In this document: in pieces, positions 1-9,328 of the stretch
Numbering within the stretch: the first letter of the stretch is position 1
How the letters are laid out: each line of letters begins with the position of its first letter
NCBI GenBank assembly: GCA_025965125.1
Contig: JAOPXM010000094.1
Coordinates: 1-50,456, forward strand
From: Nocardioides sp.
Lineage (GTDB): Bacteria > Actinomycetota > Actinomycetes > Propionibacteriales > Nocardioidaceae
Direction: 5' to 3'
DNA: 50,456 nucleotides
Notes under the pieces: model-generated
The model's input: only the letters and a program-made list of their open reading frames with translations
Told to the model about the DNA's origin: nothing
Database searches by the model: none
Program-made: the position numbers and the translations under genes

Positions 1-1
1 G

Positions 2-1204
2 GTGCGCGAAGCCGTCAGTGCCTTCGGGCGAGGCGAGTGCTTCGTGGAGAAGTACCTCGACAAGCCGCGCCACGTGGAGACCCAGTGCCTGGCAGACCAG
101 CACGGCAACGTCGTCGTGGTCTCGACCCGCGACTGCTCCCTGCAGCGTCGACACCAGAAGCTCGTCGAGGAGGCGCCCGCGCCGTTCCTCACCGACGACC
201 AGGTCAGCAAGCTGTACGAGTCGTCCAAGGCGATCATGCGCGAGGCGAAGTACGTCGGCGCCGGCACCTGCGAGTTCCTCGTCGGCCAGGACGGCACGAT
301 CTCCTTACTCGAGGACAACACTCGCCTGCAGGTCGAGCACTGTGTCTCCGAGGAGGTCACCGGCATCGACCTGGACCGCGAGATGTTCCGCATCGCCGCC
401 GGTGAGGAGCTCGGCTACGACGACCCGGAGATCCGCGGCCACTCCATCGAGTTCCGCATCAATGCCGAGGACGGCGGCCGCAACTTCATGCCCGCCCCCG
501 GCACGCTCACGGCGTGGGCGCCCCCCAGCGGCCCGGGTGTTCGGCTCGACGGCGGCTACGTGAGCGGCGAGACGATCCCCGGCAGCTTCGACTCCCTCAT
601 CGCCAAGCTGATCGTCACCGGCCGGGACCGCACGCAGGCGCTGGAGCGCTCGCGCCGCGCGCTGGACGAGTTCGTGGTCGACGGCATGCCGACCGTGATC
701 CCGTTCCACCGGGCGGTCGTGAGCGACCCGGCGTACATCGGGGACGGCAAGACCTTCAGCATCTACACGAGCTGGATCGAGACGGAGTTCGACAACCAGA
801 TCGAGCCCTACACCGGCGACAACGTCGAGGCCGAGGAGGTCGGAGAACGCCAGACGGTCGTCGTCGAGGTCGGGGGCAAGCGCCTCGAGGTGGTGCTGCC
901 GGCCGGTCTGGGGGGGCTGACCACCGGAACGGCCGCGGGCGCCAAGAAGCCCAAGCGGGCCGCCAAGAAAGCCGGCGCCGCGGCGTCGGGGGACTCGGTC
1001 ACCAGCCCGATGCAGGGCACCATCGTCAAGGTCGCCGTCGAGGAGGGCCAGGAGGTTGCCGAGGGCGACGTGGTGATCGTCATCGAGGCCATGAAGATGG
1101 AGCAGCCCATCAAGGCCCACAAGGCCGGCACCGTGACCGGACTGCAGGCCGAGGTCGGCGCGACCGTCACCAACGGCGCCGTCATCTGCGAGCTGAAGGA
1201 CTAG
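2..1204 (+). CDS. accA: Acyl-CoA (acetyl/propionyl-CoA) carboxylase alpha chain, C-terminal part
   Basis: This is the C-terminal 400 codons of a biotin carboxylase plus biotin carboxyl carrier protein fusion, cut by the left edge; the family is about 590-600 residues, so roughly a third is missing. The visible part starts in the ATP-grasp domain, has the biotin carboxylase C-terminal domain up to about residue 270, then an Ala/Lys-rich linker, and ends with a biotinyl domain carrying EAMKMEQ, whose central Lys takes biotin. It carboxylates biotin with bicarbonate and ATP and passes it to a beta subunit encoded elsewhere. Family and architecture match mycobacterial AccA3. Together with mutB and meaB at the far end it suggests propionyl-CoA metabolism, but acyl specificity cannot be read from this subunit. 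Confidence 0.93.
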   Translation: MREAVSAFGRGECFVEKYLDKPRHVETQCLADQHGNVVVVSTRDCSLQRRHQKLVEEAPAPFLTDDQVSKLYESSKAIMREAKYVGAGTCEFLVGQDGTISLLEDNTRLQVEHCVSEEVTGIDLDREMFRIAAGEELGYDDPEIRGHSIEFRINAEDGGRNFMPAPGTLTAWAPPSGPGVRLDGGYVSGETIPGSFDSLIAKLIVTGRDRTQALERSRRALDEFVVDGMPTVIPFHRAVVSDPAYIGDGKTFSIYTSWIETEFDNQIEPYTGDNVEAEEVGERQTVVVEVGGKRLEVVLPAGLGGLTTGTAAGAKKPKRAAKKAGAAASGDSVTSPMQGTIVKVAVEEGQEVAEGDVVIVIEAMKMEQPIKAHKAGTVTGLQAEVGATVTNGAVICELKD

Positions 1205-1239
1205 CGGCACCGCTCGGCGTTCCCTCGCGGGTGGCCCCG

Positions 1240-1245
1240 TAATGT
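1240..1245 (+). promoter_or_regulatory. -10 box of leaderless promoter for the PH-domain gene at 1253
   Basis: TAATGT lies exactly 7 nt before the ATG at 1253, so the predicted transcription start coincides with the start codon. No Shine-Dalgarno sequence is present in the gap. Confidence 0.6.
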
Positions 1246-1252
1246 CGGGACC

Positions 1253-1744
1253 ATGTCCGAGGGTCGCTCGCTACGGGAGCCCGCGCAGCGCGTCAGTCCC
1301 CGTGCCAGGCTGGTGTGGCTGATCGGCGCCATGGCCGAGTCGTTGCTGGTCATGGTTGCCGTGGTGCTCGTGGTCTGGGTGTGGGACTGGGTCAACGTCT
1401 CGACCTGGGTCGTGGTGATCGTCGGACTCGGGCTGGCCGCGTACGTCGCGATCGTGCCGCAGTGGCGCTACCTCGTGCACCGCTGGGAGGTGACTGACAC
1501 CGCCGTCTACACCCAGACGGGCTGGTGGGCCCGGGAGCGACGGATCGCGCCGATGTCCCGGATCCAGACTGTCGACTACGCCGAGGGCGCGGTCTCGAGG
1601 CTGTTCGGGCTGGCCTCGGTGACCGTCACGACCGCGTCCGCGGCCGGGGCCCTGGAGATCTCCGGGCTGGACAAGGTCCGAGCCCGACAGCTGGTCGACG
1701 AGCTCACCGTCAAGGCCGACGCCGTCGAGGGCGACGCCACGTGA
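1253..1744 (+). CDS. Membrane protein with bacterial PH domain (YdbS-like)
   Basis: A 163-residue protein with two membrane segments at about residues 18-45 and 50-70, followed by a bPH2-type (DUF304) domain containing the family pattern of a tryptophan-rich turn, an I-x-P-M-S-R-I-Q-T-V strand and an S-R-L-F-G-L-A-S-V strand. Proteins of this type are membrane-bound and usually paired with a larger multi-PH protein, as here: the next gene starts inside this stop codon. The cellular role of the pair is not established; in Bacillus the homologues YdbS/YdbT have been linked to resistance to bacteriocins and other membrane-active agents. The ATG is supported by the -10 box exactly 7 nt upstream. 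Confidence 0.85.
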   Translation: MSEGRSLREPAQRVSPRARLVWLIGAMAESLLVMVAVVLVVWVWDWVNVSTWVVVIVGLGLAAYVAIVPQWRYLVHRWEVTDTAVYTQTGWWARERRIAPMSRIQTVDYAEGAVSRLFGLASVTVTTASAAGALEISGLDKVRARQLVDELTVKADAVEGDAT

Positions 1745-3222
1745 CAGAGACCGTCGCCCGGCAGGAGCTCGCGCGCGACCACGACTGGCAGCGCCTGGAC
1801 CCGCGAATGCTGCTGGTCCACCCGGTCAAGGAGCTGCTGCGGTTCCTTCCTGTGCTGATCGGCATATTCCTGGCGGGTGCCGGGTCCGGAGGCCCGCGCT
1901 GGGAGCTGATCGGCGTCGCCGTTCCGATCGGGCTCGGGGTGCTCCGCTACCTGACGACCAGCTTCCGGATCGCCGACGGCAGGGTCGAGCTGCGCCGCGG
2001 GCTGCTGAACAGACATGTGCTCTCGACCCCGCTGGACCGGGTCCGCACGATCGACCTCACTGCCTCGCCCATCCACCGGCTGCTCGGCCTCACGACGGTG
2101 CGCATCGGGACCGGCACCGCCTCCACCAGCGGGGACGATCGCCTCGATCTCGACGGGCTCCCCGTGGACCGGGCGCGCACGCTGCGCGAGGACCTGTTGC
2201 AGGTCGCCCCCGAGGACGCGCCGGCCGGTGCGGCTCCGAGCGGGCCGCGCGTGGTGCTCGGGTTCGACCCCGCCTGGATCAGGTTCGCCCCCCTGACGAG
2301 CAGTGGCCTGGTCATCGCCGCCGGTGTGCTCGGCGCGTCGAGCCAGCTGGTGAACACACTCGGTGGCTTCGACCGGTTCGATCCGTCCGGCTGGGGCAAC
2401 AGCGTCACCGGTCTCCCGGTCTGGGCGGCGGTGGCCGGGGGTCTCGTCACCCTCCTGGTGCTGGTGTCGGGCCTCGCGATCGGGGGGTACGTCGTGGCGA
2501 ACTGGGGCTTCACGCTCACCCACGCTGCCGGCGCCTGGCATCTTCGGCGCGGACTGCTGACCACCCGGGAGACGAGCCTGGACGACGACCGCGTGGCGGG
2601 AGTGAGCCTGTGCGAGCCGATCGGGCTCCGGCTCGCCGGAGGCGGTCAGCTGCGCGCCATCGTGACCGGGCTCGACAAGCAGCAGGGCAGCGCGGTGCTG
2701 GTGCCGCCGGCCCCGTTCCGCGTCGGCATGGCTGTCGCCCGGGACGTGCTCGGCGTGGCCGGCCCGGTCGACGCTCCGCTGGTCGGCCACGGGCCCGCAG
2801 CGCGACGGCGCCGCTACACGCGCGCGCTGCTTCCCGCCGGCGTCCTCCTGGTCGCGGACCTCTTCGTCGTCGTGCGGGAGGACCTGAGCGCCTGGCTGCT
2901 CGCGCCCGCCCTGGTTGTGCTGGCCTCGGCCGGTTTCGTGGCCGCCGACCGGGCGGCGTCCCTGGGCCACACGCTGGTCGACCGCTACGTCGTGAGCAGG
3001 TCCGGCAGCCTGCACCGCCGCCGTGACGCCCTGTCCGTCGACCACGTCATCGGGTGGAACCTTCGATCAACCTGGTTCCAGCGCCGGGTAGGGCTCACCT
3101 CTCTGGTGGCGACGACCGCAGGCGGGAGCCAGTCGGTGCGGATCCTCGACGTACCCGAGAACGAAGCGGTGGCGCTGGCCGACGACGCCGTGGCCGACCT
3201 CGTCGGCCAGTTCACCGCCTGA
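1741..3222 (+). CDS. Multi-PH-domain membrane protein (YdbT-like)
   Basis: A 493-residue membrane protein with about six hydrophobic segments in three pairs. Each pair is followed by a bPH2-like domain: about residues 70-155, 265-330 and 410-485. Repeated strands such as RRGLLNRHVLSTPLDRVRTI in the first copy and RRGLLTTRETSLDDDRVAG in the second show the internal repetition. The GTG start overlaps the stop of the preceding PH gene (GTGA), so the two are translationally coupled and probably form one membrane complex. An open frame continues upstream of this start, but it only runs antiparallel in register through the previous gene. Function is unknown beyond the family link to the YdbS/YdbT pair. 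Confidence 0.85.
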   Translation: MTETVARQELARDHDWQRLDPRMLLVHPVKELLRFLPVLIGIFLAGAGSGGPRWELIGVAVPIGLGVLRYLTTSFRIADGRVELRRGLLNRHVLSTPLDRVRTIDLTASPIHRLLGLTTVRIGTGTASTSGDDRLDLDGLPVDRARTLREDLLQVAPEDAPAGAAPSGPRVVLGFDPAWIRFAPLTSSGLVIAAGVLGASSQLVNTLGGFDRFDPSGWGNSVTGLPVWAAVAGGLVTLLVLVSGLAIGGYVVANWGFTLTHAAGAWHLRRGLLTTRETSLDDDRVAGVSLCEPIGLRLAGGGQLRAIVTGLDKQQGSAVLVPPAPFRVGMAVARDVLGVAGPVDAPLVGHGPAARRRRYTRALLPAGVLLVADLFVVVREDLSAWLLAPALVVLASAGFVAADRAASLGHTLVDRYVVSRSGSLHRRRDALSVDHVIGWNLRSTWFQRRVGLTSLVATTAGGSQSVRILDVPENEAVALADDAVADLVGQFTA

Positions 3223-3236
3223 TCGTCGCGGGGGGG

Positions 3237-4451
3237 CTAGTGGAGCCGCTCGCACGAGCTGCGGAGCTCAGCATGCAGGCAGGTGTCCCGACCCCCTCCG
3301 CCCAGGACGCGATCACGTCCGGCGCCCGCGTCAATGAAGTCGTTCTCGCCACTTCCCTCGACGTAGTCGTTGCCCGCGTAGGTGTGGGCGGTGAGCCGGA
3401 GGCCGAACTCGTCGAAGGCCTGGACGTGGTCCGGTCCGGGGGTGCCCCGGAAGTCCCAGTGCGCGTAGGCGGCCAAGGAGTAGTTCTCGAACCCGGCGAC
3501 CGGACCGGCCCCCGCGTCCACGACCACGGTCGGCAGCTGCTGAGCCGCAGCCCCCTTGGAGAGCGTGACGTAGTCGGCGCCTCCGTCCCCACGCAGGAAC
3601 ACCCCCGACGCCATGACCGCCGAGATGAAGTCGCTACCCCCTTGGCCCCGCACGCGGTCACCCTCGGCACCGTAGCCGGAGAACTGGTCGCGGCCCGCGC
3701 CGAGGAAGACCCGCTCGTGCCCGGAGAAGCTCGTGACGATGTCGTTCCCGGACCCGGTCCGGACCAGGTCCGCGGAGCGGGGTTCGAGGCGACCCCCATC
3801 GAGGTGCACGTCGTCATCGCCCGCCCCCGAGTAGACCGTGTCCGAGCCCCCGGCCGCACGGATCCGGTCCGCGGCCGAAGAGCCCTGGATGGTGTCGCCG
3901 TGGCGGGACCCGACAACGTTCGGGTTCCCATCCAGCACGAACGTGTCCTGCCCGAACCCGCTGCTGGTTCCCGTCGCCCCGTCCCCCAGGTCGATCTTCA
4001 CTCCTCGCGAGGCGTCGCTCCACCGCAGGGTGTCCCGGTCGACTTGCGCGGACGGGTCGAGCCCCGGGTCGAGGTGGTCGTCCCCGGGACCCCCGGACAG
4101 CGAGTCACCGGCCAGTCGGACGTCCTCGTCGGTGTCTTCGAGGCCTCCGAAGAGCCGGTCCGACCCCGGACCGCCGTTCATCTGGTCGGCGCCGTCGTCC
4201 CCGCACAGCACGTCGTTGCCGGCCAGGCCGTCGACCACGTCGTCGCCGCCGAGGGCCGCGATCACGTCGTCGCCGGACGTCCCGGTCAGGGTTTCGGCGC
4301 TGTCGGTGCCCACGATCGTCGCTTCCACACCGTCGCAGAGCACCGGCGCCGCTACGGCCGATGCTGGTGACGCGGCGACGAGCGCGGGGATTGCCAGTCC
4401 GACCGCAAGGAACGCGGTCACCGCCGTTCGGCGCAGAGGTCGAGCAGTCAT
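3237..4451 (-). CDS. Secreted RTX-type (hemolysin-type repeat) calcium-binding protein
   Basis: A 404-residue protein beginning with a clear signal peptide (MTARPLRR, a hydrophobic stretch, then an Ala-rich cleavage region near residue 32). From about residue 50 it carries glycine/aspartate-rich nonapeptide repeats of the GGxGxDxxx kind (for example GGDDVVDGLAGNDVLCGDDG), which bind calcium in parallel beta-rolls. Further repeats recur to the C-terminus, which ends in a short segment with paired cysteines (RDTC and SSCERLH). The N-terminal Sec signal and the absence of a type I secretion operon argue for Sec export and against classical RTX toxin secretion. The chosen ATG has GGGGA about 8 nt upstream; the open frame extends 45 codons further without supporting signals. 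Ligand and role are unknown. Confidence 0.85.
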   Translation of the reverse strand: MTARPLRRTAVTAFLAVGLAIPALVAASPASAVAAPVLCDGVEATIVGTDSAETLTGTSGDDVIAALGGDDVVDGLAGNDVLCGDDGADQMNGGPGSDRLFGGLEDTDEDVRLAGDSLSGGPGDDHLDPGLDPSAQVDRDTLRWSDASRGVKIDLGDGATGTSSGFGQDTFVLDGNPNVVGSRHGDTIQGSSAADRIRAAGGSDTVYSGAGDDDVHLDGGRLEPRSADLVRTGSGNDIVTSFSGHERVFLGAGRDQFSGYGAEGDRVRGQGGSDFISAVMASGVFLRGDGGADYVTLSKGAAAQQLPTVVVDAGAGPVAGFENYSLAAYAHWDFRGTPGPDHVQAFDEFGLRLTAHTYAGNDYVEGSGENDFIDAGAGRDRVLGGGGRDTCLHAELRSSCERLH

Positions 4452-4593
4452 GGTTCGGTCCCCGATCGGAGGTGGTGGCCCGGTTGGGGCCCTCGTCAGT
4501 CTGATGCACGAACCCGCTCCCGAGTTCGCGGATCCGAACACCTCTTCGTCTCGCGGGCAATGGGGGGCGCGCTTGCCCACCATCATTCGCTTA

Positions 4594-4599
4594 TAGCGT
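4594..4599 (+). promoter_or_regulatory. -10 box of leaderless promoter for pyc
   Basis: TAGCGT ends 7 nt before the pyc ATG at 4607. The gap is mostly C and contains no ribosome binding site, so a leaderless transcript is predicted. The adjoining TATA makes the region locally AT-rich. Confidence 0.6.
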
Positions 4600-4606
4600 T
4601 GCCCCC

Positions 4607-7600
4607 ATGTTCTCCAAGGTGCTCGTGGCCAACCGCGGCGAGATCGCGATCCGGGCCTTCCGCGCGGCGTACGAGGTCGGCGCCCGGACCGTCGCGGTGT
4701 TCCCCTATGAGGACCGCTGGTCCGAACACCGCCTGAAGGCCGACGAGGCCTACGAGATCGGCGAGCGCGGGCACCCGGTCCGGGCCTACCTCGACCCGGA
4801 CGCGATCGTCGCGACCGCCTTGCGCGCGGGTGCGGATGCGGTGTACCCGGGTTACGGGTTCCTGTCGGAGAATCCGACGCTGGCCGAGGCGTGCGCGAAC
4901 GCCGGAATCACGTTCATCGGCCCGACCGCCGAGGTGCTCACCCTCACCGGCAACAAGGCAAGGGCAATCGCAGCCGCCAAGGCCGCGGGGGTGCCGACCC
5001 TGGCCAGCGTGGAGCCCTCGACCGACGTCGATGCCCTGATCGAGGCAACCGGCGAGATGCCCTACCCGCTGTTCGTGAAGGCCGTGGCGGGCGGCGGCGG
5101 TCGAGGCATGCGCAGGGTCGACGACCCGAAGGACCTCCGCGAGGCCGTCGAGATCTGCATGCGCGAGGCCGAGGGTGCGTTCGGCGACCCCACGGTCTTC
5201 ATCGAGCAGGCCGTGGTCGACCCGCGCCACATCGAGGTCCAGATCCTCGCCGACGGCGCCGGAAACGTGATCCACCTGTTCGAGCGCGACTGCTCGGTGC
5301 AGCGTCGACACCAGAAGGTCGTCGAGATCGCGCCGGCCCCCAACCTGGACCCGGACATCCGGGAGCGGATGTGCGCCGACGCGGTCCGGTTCGCGACCGA
5401 GATCGGCTACCGCAACGCCGGCACCGTGGAGTTCCTCCTCGACCCCGAGGGCAACTACGTCTTCATCGAGATGAACCCGCGCATCCAGGTCGAGCACACG
5501 GTGACCGAGGAGGTCACCGACGTCGACCTGGTGGCCTCGCAGATGCGCATCGCGGCGGGCGAGACGCTCGACGACCTCGGGCTGTCCCAGGACACCATCA
5601 CGCTGCGCGGCGCCGCCCTGCAGTGCCGGATCACCACCGAGGACCCGGCCAACAACTTCCGCCCCGACACCGGAGCCATCACGACCTACCGCTCGCCGGG
5701 TGGTGGCGGAGTGCGCCTGGACGGCGGTACGACGTACACCGGCGCCGAGGTCTCGGCCCACTTTGACTCCATGCTGGCCAAGCTGACCTGCCGCGGCCGG
5801 ACCTTCGAGCTGGCCGTCGCCAAGGCTCGCCGCGCGGTCGCCGAGTTCCGCATCCGCGGCGTCTCGACGAACATCGCGTTCCTGCAGGCAGTGCTCGACG
5901 ACCCGGACTTCTCGAGCGGCCACATCACGACCTCGTTCATCGAGACCCACCCCCAGCTGCTGCAGGCGCGCGCCAGCGGCGATCGGGGCAGCAAGCTGCT
6001 GACCTACCTCGCCGACGTGACGGTCAACCAGCCCCACGGCCCGGCGCCGGTGAGCATCGACCCCGCGACGAAGCTGCCTCCCACGGATCTCGCCGTCCCC
6101 GCGCCCGACGGCACCCGCCAGCTGCTGCTCGAGGTAGGACCCGCGGAGTTCGCCCGGCGGCTCCGCGAGCAGAAGCTCGTGGCGGTCACCGACACCACGT
6201 TCCGCGACGCCCACCAGTCGCTGCTGGCGACGAGGGTCCGCACCCGTGACCTGCTGGCCGTCGCCGGCCACGTCGCGCGCACCACCCCCGAGCTCTGGTC
6301 GATCGAGGCCTGGGGTGGCGCGACGTACGACGTGGCCCTGCGCTTCCTGACCGAGGACCCGTGGGACCGGCTGGCGGCCCTGCGTCAGGCGGTGCCGAAC
6401 ATCTGCCTGCAGATGCTGCTGCGCGGACGCAACACCGTGGGCTACACGCCGTACCCCACCGACGTCACCAACGCGTTCGTGGAGGAGGCCGCGGCCACCG
6501 GCATCGACGTCTTCCGGATCTTCGACGCTCTCAACGACGTGGAGCAGATGCGGCCCGCCATCGAGGCCGTGCGTGCGACCGGGACCACGGTCGCGGAAGT
6601 CGCGCTCTGCTACACCGGCGACCTGTCCGACCCGGACGAGAAGCTCTACACGCTCGACTACTACCTGAAGCTCGCCGAGCGGATCGTCGACGCCGGCGCC
6701 CACGTCCTGGCCATCAAGGACATGGCCGGCCTGCTGCGGGCACCGGCTGCCCGCACCCTGGTCACGGCGCTGCGCGACAGCTTCGACCTGCCCGTCCACC
6801 TGCACACCCACGACACCCCCGGCGGCCAGCTCGCCACATTGGTGGCGGCGATCGAGTCCGGGGTGGACGCGGTCGACGCCGCCTGCGCGTCGATGGCGGG
6901 CACCACCTCTCAGCCGGCGCTGTCGGCGCTGGTCTCGGCGACCGACCACTCCGAGCGGGAGACCGGGCTGTCGCTGGCCGCGGTCAACGCGCTCGAGCCC
7001 TACTGGGAGGCCACCCGGCGCGTCTACGCGCCGTTCGAGTCCGGGCTCCCGTCCCCCACGGGGCGCGTCTACCGCCACGAGATCCCGGGCGGCCAGCTGT
7101 CCAACCTCCGGCAGCAGGCAATTGCGCTCGGCCTCGGCGAGAAGTTCGAGCAGGTCGAGGACATGTATGCCGCGGCCAACGACATCCTCGGGAACATCGT
7201 CAAGGTGACCCCGTCCTCCAAGGTCGTCGGCGACCTCGCGCTGCACCTCGTCGCGGTCGGTGCCGACCCGGCGGAGTTCGCGCAGGAACCGGGCAAGTTC
7301 GACATCCCGGACTCGGTCATCGGCTTCCTGAACGGTGAGCTGGGTGACCCGCCGGGCGGCTGGCCCGAGCCGTTCCGCACCAAGGCGCTCGAGGGCCGCA
7401 CCTGGAAGGCGCCCAACGAGGAGATCACGGCCGAGCAGGCCGAGGGGCTCGCCGGCAGCCAGGCCACCCGTCGCCGCACGCTCAACGCGATGCTCTTCCC
7501 CGGACCGACCAAGGACTTCCTCGAGGCCCGCGAGACGTACGGCGACATCTCCGTCCTGCCGACGTTGGACTACCTCTACGGGTTGCGACAGGGCGACGAG

Positions 7601-7993
7601 CACGAGGTCGACCTCGCGGAGGGAATCAAGCTGATCCTCGGCGTGCAGGCGATCAGCGACGCGGACCAGCGCGGCTACCGCACGGTGATGGCCACCATCA
7701 ACGGGCAGCTGCGCCCGGTCAGCGTGCGCGACCGCAGCGTCGCGTCCGAGGTCGCCGCGACCGAGAAGGCCGACTCCTCCAAGCCGGGCCAGGTCGCCGC
7801 TCCGTTCCAGGGCGTCGTCACGATCGCGGTGGCCGAAGGGGACCGGGTGTCCGCCGGGGACACGGTCGCGACCATCGAGGCGATGAAGATGGAGGCCTCG
7901 ATCACGGCACCTGTCGACGGCACCGTCGAACGCCTGGCCCTGTCGGGCACCCAGGCGGTCGAGGGCGGCGACCTGGTACTCGTGCTGGGCTGA
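4607..7993 (+). CDS. pyc: Pyruvate carboxylase
   Basis: A full-length 1128-residue biotin enzyme that makes oxaloacetate from pyruvate, bicarbonate and ATP, refilling the citric acid cycle. Domain order is that of single-chain pyruvate carboxylases: biotin carboxylase at residues 1-450 (KAVAGGGGRGMR ATP-grasp loop, QRRHQKVVE), carboxyltransferase at about 520-800 (DTTFRDAHQSLLATR at the start, AIKDMAGLL with the carboxylated Lys), the tetramerisation/PC region at about 850-1010, and a biotinyl domain at the C-terminus with EAMKMEA. The start is fixed by homology of MFSKVLVANRGEIAIR to biotin carboxylase N-termini and by the leaderless promoter. It stands alone, convergent with the SpoIID-like gene, whose stop is 6 nt away. 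Confidence 0.97.
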   Translation: MFSKVLVANRGEIAIRAFRAAYEVGARTVAVFPYEDRWSEHRLKADEAYEIGERGHPVRAYLDPDAIVATALRAGADAVYPGYGFLSENPTLAEACANAGITFIGPTAEVLTLTGNKARAIAAAKAAGVPTLASVEPSTDVDALIEATGEMPYPLFVKAVAGGGGRGMRRVDDPKDLREAVEICMREAEGAFGDPTVFIEQAVVDPRHIEVQILADGAGNVIHLFERDCSVQRRHQKVVEIAPAPNLDPDIRERMCADAVRFATEIGYRNAGTVEFLLDPEGNYVFIEMNPRIQVEHTVTEEVTDVDLVASQMRIAAGETLDDLGLSQDTITLRGAALQCRITTEDPANNFRPDTGAITTYRSPGGGGVRLDGGTTYTGAEVSAHFDSMLAKLTCRGRTFELAVAKARRAVAEFRIRGVSTNIAFLQAVLDDPDFSSGHITTSFIETHPQLLQARASGDRGSKLLTYLADVTVNQPHGPAPVSIDPATKLPPTDLAVPAPDGTRQLLLEVGPAEFARRLREQKLVAVTDTTFRDAHQSLLATRVRTRDLLAVAGHVARTTPELWSIEAWGGATYDVALRFLTEDPWDRLAALRQAVPNICLQMLLRGRNTVGYTPYPTDVTNAFVEEAAATGIDVFRIFDALNDVEQMRPAIEAVRATGTTVAEVALCYTGDLSDPDEKLYTLDYYLKLAERIVDAGAHVLAIKDMAGLLRAPAARTLVTALRDSFDLPVHLHTHDTPGGQLATLVAAIESGVDAVDAACASMAGTTSQPALSALVSATDHSERETGLSLAAVNALEPYWEATRRVYAPFESGLPSPTGRVYRHEIPGGQLSNLRQQAIALGLGEKFEQVEDMYAAANDILGNIVKVTPSSKVVGDLALHLVAVGADPAEFAQEPGKFDIPDSVIGFLNGELGDPPGGWPEPFRTKALEGRTWKAPNEEITAEQAEGLAGSQATRRRTLNAMLFPGPTKDFLEARETYGDISVLPTLDYLYGLRQGDEHEVDLAEGIKLILGVQAISDADQRGYRTVMATINGQLRPVSVRDRSVASEVAATEKADSSKPGQVAAPFQGVVTIAVAEGDRVSAGDTVATIEAMKMEASITAPVDGTVERLALSGTQAVEGGDLVLVLG

Positions 7994-7999
7994 CCCCGC

Positions 8000-9199
8000 T
8001 CAAACGGTGAACGTGACCCAGGTGGAGCGCAGGCCGAGCCGGGACCGGAACGTGTCCCCGGAGACGACGACCCTGCCCCGGCTGCCGGTGAGCGTGAGCG
8101 ACACCAGGCGACCGCCCCACTGACCGTTGCCGTCCCGGTCGGTCACCGCGATCCGGGTCAGGTTGCCGATCGCCGGCCAGGCCCGCTCGAGGTCGGAGTC
8201 ATCGAGAGTCACCGACCACGAGTGGACGGGGTTGCCGGACCAGCCGTCGTACGGATCCTGCCTGGCCGGGAGGTAGGGCACCGACCCGGCCGCGGTCCAG
8301 CCGCCGCTGCTCGAGGCGAACTGCGTGAAAGCCGGCTCGTCGTCGGACAGGAGCACCCGACCGCGGGTGTCGTCGACGGCCGTGTTCGAGGCGGCCTGCT
8401 CGGCGCCGTGTCCGCCGTAGACCTGACACGAGGTGGTGTCGCAGAGCTGGTAGTCGTCGGAGTGCGGGTGGTCGCGCTCGTACGCCGCATAGGTGCGCGC
8501 CGCGACGGCCTGGGCCCGCACCGCCTGGGTGCTCCAGGAGGCCGGCATCTCCAGAGGGACGACGCCCTTGACGTAGTTCTCCAGGCTCACGTCGTTCACG
8601 GTGATGCGGCCCGCCGGGGTGTCGGCGCTGCGCAGCCGACCTCGGTACGCGTGAGGTCCGGACGGCGTGAGCAGGGTGATCGGCTCTCCGTCGGCGGCGA
8701 ACTCACCTGCACCGGCCAGGTCGGCCCAGCCGTGCCATCGCTTCAGCTTGTAGGCCACCCGGGCGGCACCGCTGGATCCCACGGCCACCCGCCACCGCAG
8801 CGCCCCGTTGTCGGGCAACGAGACCGGATCGCCGCCGGCCGTGTCCCGAACGGTCAGCCCGGCCCGCGGCAGGACCTCGAGGTCGTCGCTCGTGTCCTCG
8901 GTGATGAGCACCGTGACGCGGCCCCGGCTGCGCCCCCAGGTCGTGCCGGGGTAGTAGAAGCTCGCGATCTGCCGGTAGCCCAGGCCCTGGCGTGCGGCCC
9001 CCTCGGCGCCGTACTGCGACATGCCGTGTCCGTGCCCGTAGCCGTGGCCCTTGATCGTGATGGTCGCGTGGGCCGGCACCCGCCACGTGTCCTGCGAGGC
9101 CGCTGCGCCCGCAGGTGTGGTGGCGAGTCCCGACAGCGCGACGGTCGCGGTCACGAGGAGGCCGAGGATCCGCGCGGGGCGATCGTGGGACGCGCGCAT
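8000..9199 (-). CDS. Secreted SpoIID/LytB-domain protein, copy 1
   Basis: A 399-residue exported protein: signal peptide to about residue 34, then the SpoIID/LytB N-terminal signature GHGYGHGHGMSQYGAEGAA, and the catalytic-type segment GVVPLEMP (SpoIID acidic residue) followed by AVRAQAVAARTYA. In endospore formers SpoIID is a lytic transglycosylase acting on stripped glycan strands, and LytB enhances an amidase; in this non-sporulating lineage the protein probably acts in cell-wall remodelling outside the membrane. CGGAG lies about 7 nt before the ATG. A close paralogue lies directly upstream on the same strand, so a tandem duplication is likely. Exact substrate is unknown. Confidence 0.88.
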   Translation of the reverse strand: MRASHDRPARILGLLVTATVALSGLATTPAGAAASQDTWRVPAHATITIKGHGYGHGHGMSQYGAEGAARQGLGYRQIASFYYPGTTWGRSRGRVTVLITEDTSDDLEVLPRAGLTVRDTAGGDPVSLPDNGALRWRVAVGSSGAARVAYKLKRWHGWADLAGAGEFAADGEPITLLTPSGPHAYRGRLRSADTPAGRITVNDVSLENYVKGVVPLEMPASWSTQAVRAQAVAARTYAAYERDHPHSDDYQLCDTTSCQVYGGHGAEQAASNTAVDDTRGRVLLSDDEPAFTQFASSSGGWTAAGSVPYLPARQDPYDGWSGNPVHSWSVTLDDSDLERAWPAIGNLTRIAVTDRDGNGQWGGRLVSLTLTGSRGRVVVSGDTFRSRLGLRSTWVTFTV

Positions 9200-9328
9200 C
9201 GAGGCTCCGGAGGCTGTGACGGGAGGGGTCGAAAGTGATTGTCGAGACAGGTGTGACAGGTGATCGCACCACGCATCCGGGCGGGCCGCAACGAGTACCG
9301 CCGAACTACCGATCTGTAATTCCCTCGC

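Noticed and set aside
3237-4451. RTX cytotoxin (hemolysin)
   Set aside because: Nonapeptide repeats are present, but it has a Sec signal peptide, no acyltransferase, no type I exporter genes and no pore-forming domain.
4583-7603. A 1006-codon open frame antisense to pyruvate carboxylase
   Set aside because: It mirrors pyc in the GC-rich third position, lacks recognisable domains and has a repetitive Arg/Gly/Val-rich composition; it is a shadow frame.
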